From an uncultured Agathobaculum sp. (GTDB lineage: Bacteria; Bacillota; Clostridia; Oscillospirales; Butyricicoccaceae): DNA of 14,441 nucleotides. Location: contig CALWEB010000038.1 of NCBI GenBank assembly GCA_944376955.1, positions 1 to 14,441 on the forward strand, read 5' to 3'. The translations under genes were made by a program, and so were the position numbers. Shown piece by piece: positions 1 through 5,453 of the stretch. Under the pieces are notes generated by a model. It ran no database searches and had not been told where the DNA came from. It worked only from the letters and a program-made list of their open reading frames with translations. Each line of letters begins with the position of its first letter. The first letter of the stretch is position 1.

Positions 1-124
1 CAACCACTCCCGCCGCGGCCTGCTCAAGATGGTCGGCCAGCGCCGTTCCATGCTGGCTTACCTGCAGAAGAAGGACATCAACCGCTACCGTGCGCTGATT
101 GCCAAGCTCGGCATCCGTAAGTAA
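1..124 (+). CDS. rpsO: 30S ribosomal protein S15, C-terminal part (5' end outside window)
   Basis: The first complete codon is at base 2 and 40 codons run to the TAA at 122-124. The fragment contains the S15 C-terminal helical region (NHSRRGLLKMVGQRR, then LAYLQKKDINRYRALIAKLG) and ends in the usual IRK. S15 binds the central domain of 16S rRNA early in assembly of the small ribosomal subunit. The gene order rpsO-pnp is widely conserved in bacteria and supports the call. A terminator-like hairpin follows at 141-172, so read-through from rpsO may be how pnp gets part or all of its transcription. No separate promoter is evident in the spacer. Confidence 0.95.
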   Translation, partial: NHSRRGLLKMVGQRRSMLAYLQKKDINRYRALIAKLGIRK

Positions 125-140
125 GAAGAACAAGCAAATA

Positions 141-172
141 GGGGAGCAGTCTGCTCCCCTGTTTCTGTTTTC
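141..172 (+). terminator. Intrinsic terminator or attenuator after rpsO
   Basis: GGGGAGCA (141-148) pairs perfectly with TGCTCCCC (152-159) across a 3-base loop and is followed by a T-rich stretch (TGTTTCTGTTTT). It lies 16 bases after the rpsO stop. Because no good promoter is visible between it and pnp, it may act as a partial terminator that sets the rpsO to pnp ratio. Confidence 0.8.
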
Positions 173-194
173 CAAAGGAAGGCGGCAAAACCGC

Positions 195-255
195 TTTTTA
201 GCAGTTGAAGCAGGGCCGGAAACGGGTTTTCTGTTTTTGCTTCAAGTGCTAAAAA
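195..255 (+). promoter_or_regulatory. Long hairpin in the pnp leader
   Basis: Bases 195-212 pair with 238-255 over 18 positions with a single mismatch (G204 opposite G246). Inside the loop CCG (216-218) and CGG (223-225) can close a GAAA tetraloop. The hairpin ends about 30 bases before the AGGAGG of pnp and does not cover it. In Escherichia coli the pnp leader also forms a long duplex that RNase III cuts before PNPase represses its own mRNA. A similar role here is inferred from position and shape only. Confidence 0.6.
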
Positions 256-298
256 AGGGATGCGCCGCCCTCCGCAACACAAAAAAGGAGGAAAAAAC

Positions 299-2422
299 AT
301 GGCAAACATCAACCCCTTTGACTTCAAAAACTACCGCGTTTTTGAAACCGAGATCGCCGGCCGCAAGTTGACCGTCGAAACCGGCAAGATGGCCCAGCTG
401 GCCAACGGCTCGTGCCTGGTGCGCTATGGCGACACCGCCGTGCTGGTTACCGCAACTGCATCTGCCAAGCCGCGTGACGGCATCGACTTTTTCCCGCTTT
501 CGGTGGACTTTGAGGAGCGCCTGTATGCGGTTGGCCGCATCCCGGGCAGCTTTATGCGCCGCGAGGGCCGTCCGAGCGAGCGCGCGATCCTGGCTTCCCG
601 TCAGATCGACCGCCCGATGCGTCCGCTGTTCCCGAAGGACCTGAGAAACGACGTTTCCATCGTCTGCACGGTGCTGGAAAACGATTATGATAACTCTCCC
701 GAGGTGGTTGGCCTGCTGGGCGCGTCCATCGCGGTTTCGATCTCGGACATCCCGTTTGACTATGTGGTTGCGGGCTGCCAGGTGGGCATTATCGACGGCA
801 AGACCGTCATCAACCCGACGAGTGAGCAGCGCAAGGTTTCCGAAATGGACGTGACCCTGTGCGCGACCAAGGACAAGATCGTTATGATCGAAGCGGGTGC
901 GAAGGAAGTGCCGGAGGACGAGATGTTCAACGCACTGATGGAAGCGCATGAGGAACTCAAGAAGATCTGCGCGTTCATTCAGGGCATCAAGGACGAGATC
1001 GGCAAGCCGAAGTTCGAGTACGAGCATCACGACATTGACCACGACCTGTTTGACAAGCTCGAGGCCGAGTGCAACGACAAGTTTGAGGCTGCCATGGACA
1101 CCGACGACAAGACCGTGCGCGACGCAGGCGTGCGTGAGATTGTCGATGCGTTTGAGGCGACGCTGTCCGATGAATACAAGGAAGAGCACGGCGCGAACCT
1201 TGCGGAGTGCGTGGACAAGCTGCAGAAGAAGATTGTGCGCCGCTGGCTGGCAAACGGCAAGCGCGTAGACGGCCGCGGCATGGAGGAAGTCCGTCCGCTG
1301 GCGGCCGAGGTGCATGTGCTGCCGCGCGTACACGGTTCCGGCATGTTCACCCGCGGCCAGACGCAGGTGCTGACGCTCTGCACGCTGGGCACGCTGGGCG
1401 ACGCGCAGGAGCTGGATACCATCTTCGAGGAGAAGGAAAAGCGCTATATCCACCACTACAATTTCCCGTCCTTCTCGGTCGGTGAAACCCGCCCGTCCCG
1501 CAGCCCCGGCCGTCGCGAGATCGGCCATGGCGCGCTCGCGGAGCGCGCGCTGCTGCCGGTCATCCCGCCGGTCAGCGAGTTCCCGTATGCGCTGCGTCTG
1601 GTGAGCGAGGTCATTTCCTCCAACGGCTCGACCTCGCAGGGTTCGGTCTGCGGTTCGACCCTCGCGCTGATGGACGCCGGTGTGCCGATCAAGGCGCCGG
1701 TTGCAGGCATTTCTTGCGGTCTGATCACGGATGGCGGTCAGGAGACCACCTTCACGGATATTCAGGGCGTTGAGGACTTCTACGGCGACATGGACTTCAA
1801 GGTTGCCGGCACCAAGAAGGGCATCACGGCCATTCAGGTGGATATCAAGGTGGACGGCCTGACCCCGAATATCATCAAGCAGGCGTTTGAGAAGTGCCGC
1901 GTGGCGCGTTACGGCATCCTGGACGAGATCATGCTCAAGGCGATTCCGGAGCCGCGTGCGGACGTTTCCGAGTGGGCGCCCAAGATGACCACCATGCACA
2001 TCCATCCGGATAAGATCCGTGAGGTTATCGGCAAGGGCGGCAGCGTGATTCAGAACATCGTGGCCGAGTCCGGCGCCAAGGTCGATATCGAGGACGACGG
2101 CACGGTTACCATCGCGGCGGTCAAGGCTTCCGATGCCGAGAAGGCCAAGAAGATGATCGAAGCGATCGTCAAGGAGCCGGAGCCGGGCGAAATCTACTAC
2201 GGCAAGGTCGTGCGCCTGATGAACTTCGGTGCGTTCGTCAACCTGCTGCCGGGCAAGGATGGTATGGTGCATATCTCCAAGATGGCCGACCATCGCATTG
2301 AGAAGGTAGAGGACGCCGTCAAGGAAGGCGACATGGTCTGGGTCAAGGTCATGGAGATCGACGACAAGGGCCGCGTCAACCTGTCCATGAAGGACGTTAA
2401 GGAAGAGGAAAAAGTCAAGTAA
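299..2422 (+). CDS. pnp: Polyribonucleotide nucleotidyltransferase (PNPase)
   Basis: The product has 707 residues, the normal PNPase length. It degrades RNA 3' to 5' by phosphorolysis, releasing nucleoside diphosphates, and works as a ring trimer in RNA decay. Domains in order are RNase PH-like core 1 (about 10-145), the helical linker, RNase PH-like core 2 (about 315-545), a KH domain with the VIGKGG loop (GKGG at 578-581) and an S1 domain (about 630-697). D493, D499 and K501 correspond to the E. coli catalytic D486, D492 and K494. The start at 299 is chosen because AGGAGG (286-291) lies 7 bases upstream; an in-frame ATG at 260 has no such site. It follows rpsO and ends at a strong terminator. 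The C-terminal tail is short, ending soon after the S1 domain. Confidence 0.97.
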   Translation: MANINPFDFKNYRVFETEIAGRKLTVETGKMAQLANGSCLVRYGDTAVLVTATASAKPRDGIDFFPLSVDFEERLYAVGRIPGSFMRREGRPSERAILASRQIDRPMRPLFPKDLRNDVSIVCTVLENDYDNSPEVVGLLGASIAVSISDIPFDYVVAGCQVGIIDGKTVINPTSEQRKVSEMDVTLCATKDKIVMIEAGAKEVPEDEMFNALMEAHEELKKICAFIQGIKDEIGKPKFEYEHHDIDHDLFDKLEAECNDKFEAAMDTDDKTVRDAGVREIVDAFEATLSDEYKEEHGANLAECVDKLQKKIVRRWLANGKRVDGRGMEEVRPLAAEVHVLPRVHGSGMFTRGQTQVLTLCTLGTLGDAQELDTIFEEKEKRYIHHYNFPSFSVGETRPSRSPGRREIGHGALAERALLPVIPPVSEFPYALRLVSEVISSNGSTSQGSVCGSTLALMDAGVPIKAPVAGISCGLITDGGQETTFTDIQGVEDFYGDMDFKVAGTKKGITAIQVDIKVDGLTPNIIKQAFEKCRVARYGILDEIMLKAIPEPRADVSEWAPKMTTMHIHPDKIREVIGKGGSVIQNIVAESGAKVDIEDDGTVTIAAVKASDAEKAKKMIEAIVKEPEPGEIYYGKVVRLMNFGAFVNLLPGKDGMVHISKMADHRIEKVEDAVKEGDMVWVKVMEIDDKGRVNLSMKDVKEEEKVK

Positions 2423-2442
2423 TCCCGCTTGTCACAAGAAAG

Positions 2443-2482
2443 AAAAGGGACTCCGGCAGCGGAATGCGCCGGGGTCCCTTTT
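2443..2482 (+). terminator. Intrinsic terminator of pnp
   Basis: A 15-base arm (2443-2457, AAAAGGGACTCCGGC) pairs with 2468-2482 with one G-T wobble. The loop is 10 bases. The A-run on one side and T-run on the other make it typical of an efficient terminator. Confidence 0.92.
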
Positions 2483-2486
2483 CCAT

Positions 2487-2515
2487 TTGCCCGCGCGGGC
2501 GGGCTGTGCTATAAT
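2487..2515 (+). promoter_or_regulatory. Sigma-A-type promoter for the dnaD-dnaC pair
   Basis: The -35 is TTGCCC (2487-2492), the spacer is 17 bases, and the -10 is a perfect TATAAT (2510-2515) preceded by TGC (extended -10). It sits just after the pnp terminator, and transcription would begin near 2522, about 30 bases before the next start codon. Confidence 0.8.
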
Positions 2516-2550
2516 AAAAACCAATCCCGATTTGGAAAGGAAATGAACCG

Positions 2551-3477
2551 ATGGCCCAGACTTCCGTATCGCTCCCGGAGGGCGAACTGCGTGTGGCACG
2601 CTGCGACATGCTGGACAAGCTGATCACCACCGCGGACGGCGACGCGGCGCTGCTCTATCTCTATGTCCTGCGGCACGGCAGTGCGGACGGAAAAACCGCA
2701 GCGCGTGCGCTGCACCTGTCGCAGGAACGGTACGAGCGCGCAGCGTTTACCCTAAACGGTCTGGTTACGCCCGCTGCGCCGCCGCAGGCGGACAAGCCGT
2801 CGGATACCCCGCAGTATACCGCGGATGAACTGCGCCGCGCGCGGCTGGATGATCATAAGTTCGCTGGGGTATGCGCGAGCGCGGAAGGGGTGTTGGGACG
2901 CACGCTGACCGAAGCACAGCTGCGCTGTCTGCTGACTGCCTACGACCACCTCGGCCTGTCGGCCGAGGCGATCATCGAGCTGCTCAGCTATCTCAAGGGC
3001 GAAAAGGGCACGGTGCGGCTGGCCGATATCCGCCGGGAGGCCTATCTGTGGGCGGATATGGGTGTGGTGACCGCGCAGCAGGCGCAGCAGTATCTGGCGC
3101 GCAAGGAAAACGAAAAGCCGCTCAGTGAGGCGGTTTACAAGGCGCTCGGCGCTGATCCGGCGCAGCCTTCGCCCAAGGAGCAGCGTGTCTGCCGGTTTGC
3201 GTTGGCGCATGGCTTCCCGCCTGAAGCGGTCGGCTTGGCTGTGCATCGCACGGACAAGCACCAGGGGCACAAGAGCTTGGACTATACGCTTGGCATCCTG
3301 CGCCGCTGGGACGAGGCGGGGGTACATACGGTCAGCGAGATCACCGCGCTCGAGCCGGAGACGCGGGCGGCGGTCGGGCAGAACCCGGCGCAGCCGACCG
3401 ACCCCGGCACGCTGGCCGCGTGGGAGCAGGACTGGGCGGCGCGTGTGCGCAGCCATCGCCGCAAAACGGAGGAATAA
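2551..3477 (+). CDS. DnaD-domain replication initiation protein
   Basis: The product has 308 residues. The N-terminal part (about 1-75) resembles the winged-helix end of DnaD-like proteins. Two DnaB_2/DnaD C-terminal-type domains follow: about 100-178 (LTEAQLRCLLTAYDHLGLS) and about 205-262, where LDYTLGILRRWDEAGV (243-258) fits the family's YxxxILxxW signature. DnaD-like proteins help remodel DNA and load the replicative helicase in Firmicutes. The gene has its own promoter and GGAAAGGA (2534-2541) upstream of the ATG. It is followed after only 3 bases by a DnaC-like ATPase, which supports a helicase-loading role. The exact partner proteins are inferred. Confidence 0.85.
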   Translation: MAQTSVSLPEGELRVARCDMLDKLITTADGDAALLYLYVLRHGSADGKTAARALHLSQERYERAAFTLNGLVTPAAPPQADKPSDTPQYTADELRRARLDDHKFAGVCASAEGVLGRTLTEAQLRCLLTAYDHLGLSAEAIIELLSYLKGEKGTVRLADIRREAYLWADMGVVTAQQAQQYLARKENEKPLSEAVYKALGADPAQPSPKEQRVCRFALAHGFPPEAVGLAVHRTDKHQGHKSLDYTLGILRRWDEAGVHTVSEITALEPETRAAVGQNPAQPTDPGTLAAWEQDWAARVRSHRRKTEE

Positions 3478-3480
3478 ACC

Positions 3481-4482
3481 ATGGCATACGACAAAAAACT
3501 GCTGGCGGCGGCGCGGCGTGAACTGGAACGTGAGCGCACAGCCCGCAGTGAAGCCTTTGAGGAGCGTCGGCGCGAGGTTTACGCGCGTGAGCCGCGCATC
3601 CGCGCGATTGACCGCACGCTGTCGCAGACGGCGGCGGGCGTGCTGCGCGCGGCGCTGAATACGGGCGGCGATCCGGCGGCGGCGATTGAACAGCTGCGCG
3701 GGCAGAATCTGGCGTTGCAGGCTGAGCGCGCCGAACTGCTGCGCAGGATGGGGCTCCCGGCGGACTACCTGACCGAAAAGCCACTGTGCGAGAAATGCGG
3801 TGATACGGGCTACGCGGGCAGCGCGACCTGTGACTGCGTCAAAGCGCGGTATGCCGAGCTGCTGCGCGAGCAGCTGTCCGCGGTGTTGCCCATCCGAGAC
3901 CAGAATTTCGCGTGCTTCCGCATGGATTACTATTCCACCCGCCCGGACGCACGGCTTGGCCTGTCCCCACGGGAGAACATGGAATACAATCTGGACGAGT
4001 GCAAGGCGTATGCGGAAAAATTTGGGCCCCATTCGCCCAATTTGCTGCTGTATGGCTCGACCGGATTGGGAAAGACCTTTTTATCCTCGTGCATTGCCGA
4101 GGCGGTTGCCGCGCGCGGCTTTTCCGTGGCGTATGATACGGCAATCAATATTGTCGCAGCGTATGAGACGATCAAATTCGGCAACGGTAACGGCGAGGAG
4201 GCCGCCGAGCGCGCCGCGCGCTATGAACGTGCCGACCTGCTCATTATCGACGACATGGGCACTGAAATGGGCACAGCGTTTACCGTCTCTGCGCTCTACA
4301 ACCTGATCAACAACCGCCTGATGGCGGGGCGGCCGATGATCGTCAATACCAACCTGCCGCCCGATGCGCTGGCGGAAAAGTATTCGCCTGCCGTGGCATC
4401 CCGCCTGTTGGGCGAGTTTGTTTCGCTCCGCTTCTTCGGGGACGATATCCGTCTGCTGAAAAAGAGGCAGCAGTCCGGCTGA
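3481..4482 (+). CDS. DnaC/IstB-type AAA+ ATPase, likely helicase loader
   Basis: The product has 333 residues. A charged, probably coiled-coil N-terminus (about 5-90) leads into a small cysteine cluster, C103-x2-C106-x10-C117-x-C119, likely to bind zinc. The AAA+ core shows Walker A GSTGLGKT (192-199), Walker B LLIIDD (253-258) and a sensor-1-like VNTN. Proteins of this build load the replicative helicase with help from DnaD-like partners. GGAGGA (3468-3473) lies inside the end of the upstream gene, 7 bases before the ATG, so the two genes form one operon. An IS21-type IstB transposition helper is an alternative for the fold, but the DnaD neighbour and the N-terminal zinc cluster argue for replication. 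Confidence 0.85.
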   Translation: MAYDKKLLAAARRELERERTARSEAFEERRREVYAREPRIRAIDRTLSQTAAGVLRAALNTGGDPAAAIEQLRGQNLALQAERAELLRRMGLPADYLTEKPLCEKCGDTGYAGSATCDCVKARYAELLREQLSAVLPIRDQNFACFRMDYYSTRPDARLGLSPRENMEYNLDECKAYAEKFGPHSPNLLLYGSTGLGKTFLSSCIAEAVAARGFSVAYDTAINIVAAYETIKFGNGNGEEAAERAARYERADLLIIDDMGTEMGTAFTVSALYNLINNRLMAGRPMIVNTNLPPDALAEKYSPAVASRLLGEFVSLRFFGDDIRLLKKRQQSG

Positions 4483-4490
4483 CGCTTCCC

Positions 4491-4502
4491 GCGCGGTAGC
4501 GC
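4491..4502 (+). repeat. Short GC hairpin after the dnaC-like gene
   Basis: GCGC (4491-4494) pairs with GCGC (4499-4502) around GGTA, the first of a string of hairpins after the stop codon. No T-run follows. Its role is unknown. Confidence 0.4.
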
Positions 4503-4512
4503 GCATAAAATC

Positions 4513-4538
4513 GTAAATTGCAGCCGGCTGCAATTTAC
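4513..4538. repeat. Perfect 26-base palindrome
   Basis: Bases 4513-4538 equal their own reverse complement: an 11-base arm (GTAAATTGCAG), CCGG, and the complementary arm. It lies 30 bases after the dnaC-like stop and immediately before the terminator at 4539-4571. It could form a stem in the RNA or be a dimeric protein's binding site; the sequence does not decide. Confidence 0.75.
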
Positions 4539-4571
4539 AAAAAAACCGGGAGCGTGTATCTCGGTTTTTTT
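4539..4571 (+). terminator. Intrinsic terminator of the dnaD-dnaC operon
   Basis: AAAAAAACCGGGA (4539-4551) pairs with TCTCGGTTTTTTT (4559-4571), 13 pairs with one G-T wobble and a 7-base loop. With A7 on one side and T7 on the other it could work in both directions, but no minus-strand gene is seen that would use it. Confidence 0.88.
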
Positions 4572-4690
4572 ACAAACCGATGGCAAGTGTGCCCGGAGGG
4601 CGCGCGCCGCCGTCGGCAGGTTCGATTGAAAGCGTGGTTTCAATCGAGGGGCGGGCGGGTTTTCCGCCCGTCCCCATTTGTAAACAATTC
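4572..4690. other. Gene-free spacer with two hairpins
   Basis: I see no gene here. TCGATTGAAA (4622-4631) pairs perfectly with TTTCAATCGA (4638-4647) around GCGTGG, and directly after it a GC-rich hairpin pairs 4648-4658 with 4664-4675 (one bulge). Neither has a T-run. They could be remnants of another RNA unit or 3' protective structures; no promoter was recognised in front of them. Confidence 0.5.
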
Positions 4691-4691
4691 T

Positions 4692-4745
4692 TTCACAGCA
4701 CGTTCAAAATTTATTCACATATTCTCCTGTAAGATGGGGTATACT
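4692..4745 (+). promoter_or_regulatory. Activator-type promoter of sRNA unit 1 (three 11-base-spaced repeats)
   Basis: TTCACA (4692-4697), TTCAAA (4703-4708) and TTCACA (4714-4719) are direct repeats at an exact 11-base period. Exactly 20 bases then separate the last repeat from the -10 TATACT (4740-4745). There is no good -35 hexamer, so the repeat block sits where an OmpR/PhoB-family activator would replace it. TTCACA with 5-base gaps matches the Bacillus PHO box form (TT[A/C/T]ACA-N5) and resembles the Streptomyces GTTCACC unit. The regulator's identity is inferred. Confidence 0.72.
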
Positions 4746-4751
4746 AAGCAT

Positions 4752-4880
4752 GTCGATAAGGGAAGCCGCAATCCCCGATCGACAGCCTACCGATCTTTTA
4801 TTTCTCTTTTACCCCCCTTTATTTTGTGAAATGAGCGAAAAACCCCCGGTTCCATTTCCCCCATGGACCGGGGGTTTTTC
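4752..4880 (+). ncRNA. Putative C-rich small RNA, copy 1
   Basis: The start is predicted 7 bases after the -10 element. The RNA would begin with a hairpin: GTCGAT (4752-4757) with ATCGAC (4778-4783), an internal loop, then GGGA (4760-4763) with TCCC (4772-4775). A pyrimidine-rich linker follows with six C at 4812-4817 flanked by TTTTA and TTT. The unit ends in a 13-pair terminator stem (4838-4850 with 4867-4879) whose loop shows TTCCCCC. Length is about 129 bases. Bases 4752-4820 match copy 3 at 67 of 69 positions. No ribosome binding site with a credible reading frame is seen, so a non-coding regulator that pairs with G-rich ribosome binding sites is the likeliest role. This function is inferred. 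Confidence 0.72.
4838..4879 (+). terminator. Terminator of sRNA copy 1, loop UUCCCCC
   Basis: AAAAACCCCCGGT (4838-4850) pairs perfectly with ACCGGGGGTTTTT (4867-4879), and TCCAT with ATGGA can extend it inward if T4850 bulges out. The exposed loop is TTCCCCC (4856-4862). Confidence 0.88.
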
Positions 4881-4916
4881 CTGCCTTCCGGACGGCGCAC
4901 GCAATGTCATAAACCT

Positions 4917-4970
4917 TTCAAAGTCTGTTCAAAAGCTGTTCACACTTTTTCCGTCCGGGTGCAGTATACT
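4917..4970 (+). promoter_or_regulatory. Activator-type promoter of sRNA unit 2
   Basis: TTCAAA (4917-4922), TTCAAA (4928-4933) and TTCACA (4939-4944) repeat every 11 bases; the last two are preceded by CTG or TG as in PhoB-type sites. The -10 TATACT (4965-4970) again lies exactly 20 bases after the third repeat. Confidence 0.72.
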
Positions 4971-4976
4971 ATGATT

Positions 4977-5123
4977 GTCGGAAGGGAAAGACACCAACCC
5001 GACCGACACCCCCTTTTTTTACATTATGTTTTCTTTCTTTCACCTTTTCTTTTATCCTCTTTTTCATTTTGCATTGGCGTGCGCCCTGTTTTCCATTTCC
5101 CCCTTTTGGAAAACAGGGCGTTT
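4977..5123 (+). ncRNA. Putative C-rich small RNA, copy 2 (most diverged)
   Basis: The predicted start is G4977. The 5' hairpin keeps the shape of copies 1 and 3 with different bases: GTCGG (4977-4981) pairs with CCGAC (5003-5007), then an AA/GA internal loop, then GGG (4984-4986) with CCC (4998-5000). The linker begins with five C (5009-5013) followed by T8 and is strongly pyrimidine-rich. The terminator stem (5082-5095 with 5107-5120, 14 perfect pairs) has the loop TTTCCCCCTTT. Length is about 147 bases. Conserved structure with changed pairs argues for selection at the RNA level. Confidence 0.7.
5082..5123 (+). terminator. Terminator of sRNA copy 2, loop UUUCCCCCUUU
   Basis: CGCCCTGTTTTCCA (5082-5095) pairs perfectly with 5107-5120, leaving the loop 5096-5106. 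The T-run after it is short (TTT), so termination strength is uncertain. Confidence 0.82.
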
Positions 5124-5159
5124 CCCATGTCTCGGAGAAAAATGGATGGAAACAATTCT

Positions 5160-5213
5160 TTCACAGCATATTTATAATCTGTTCACACTTTTTCGGTTTA
5201 TCTGGGGTATACT
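5160..5213 (+). promoter_or_regulatory. Activator-type promoter of sRNA unit 3
   Basis: TTCACA (5160-5165), TTTATA (5171-5176, degenerate) and TTCACA (5182-5187) keep the 11-base period. TATACT (5208-5213) follows after exactly 20 bases. The distal part shares 19 bases (5150-5168) with unit 1, while the third repeat and the bases after it are shared with unit 2. Confidence 0.7.
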
Positions 5214-5219
5214 GAATAC

Positions 5220-5358
5220 GTCGATCAGGGAAGCCGCAATCCCCGATCGGCAGCCTACCGATCTTTTATTTCTCTTTTACCCCCCTTTTTCAAATCTGTG
5301 TAGTGAATGGGCAAAGCGCCGTCGTCTCGTTTCCCCCGACGAGACGGCGGCGCTTTCC
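5220..5358 (+). ncRNA. Putative C-rich small RNA, copy 3
   Basis: The predicted start is G5220. The 5' hairpin GTCGATC pairs with GATCGGC (one G-T wobble) and GGGA with TCCC, closing the same AGCCGCAA loop as copy 1. Six C stand at 5280-5285, again between TTTTA and TTTTT. The terminator stem (5313-5329 with 5340-5356, 17 pairs with one wobble) carries the loop TTTCCCCCGA. Length is about 139 bases. It lies directly upstream of the mrp-like gene's own promoter, so it is probably a separate transcript rather than that gene's leader, although read-through is possible because the T-run is poor. Confidence 0.72.
5313..5357 (+). terminator. Terminator of sRNA copy 3, loop UUUCCCCCGA
   Basis: A 17-base arm starting AAAGCGCCGTC (5313-5329) pairs with 5340-5356 with one T-G wobble. 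The loop 5330-5339 again presents TTTCCCCC. Only TTT follows within the stem, so it may be leaky. Confidence 0.82.
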
Positions 5359-5383
5359 TGTTGTGCGGCGGCCGGATTGCCCC

Positions 5384-5412
5384 TTGCGCAAGCGAAAACA
5401 ATGCGGTATACT
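5384..5412 (+). promoter_or_regulatory. Probable promoter of the mrp-nifX pair
   Basis: TTGCGC (5384-5389), a 17-base spacer and TATACT (5407-5412). It lacks the TTCACA repeats of the three units upstream, so the mrp-like gene is probably not under the same control. The -35 matches consensus only in TTG. Confidence 0.6.
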
Positions 5413-5453
5413 AAAAAATAGGCAAGAAAAGAAATGTTAGGAGTGGTTGAAGT

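Noticed and set aside
242..2293. Very long open frame on the minus strand opposite pnp
   Set aside because: It is the shadow of a GC-rich real gene; the plus strand encodes a complete PNPase and the minus product has no recognisable domain. The same applies to long minus frames at 2752-4032, 6916-8973, 10871-12481 and 12282-13970.
4692..5213. CiaR or WalR/VicR sites as the identity of the 11-base repeats
   Set aside because: Those consensus units are TTTAAG and TGTWAH; TTCACA fits PHO-box forms better. The regulator is still unproven.
4692..5288. CRISPR array or transposon repeats as an explanation of the triple repeats
   Set aside because: Units are about 225-245 bases apart with promoters and terminators in fixed order, and there are no short uniform repeats with unique spacers and no transposase.
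4518..5421. Open frames of 70-150 codons on the plus strand within the sRNA region
   Set aside because: They run through hairpin terminators and promoters, have no ribosome binding site, and their products are low-complexity Phe/Leu/Ser-rich translations of the pyrimidine tracts.
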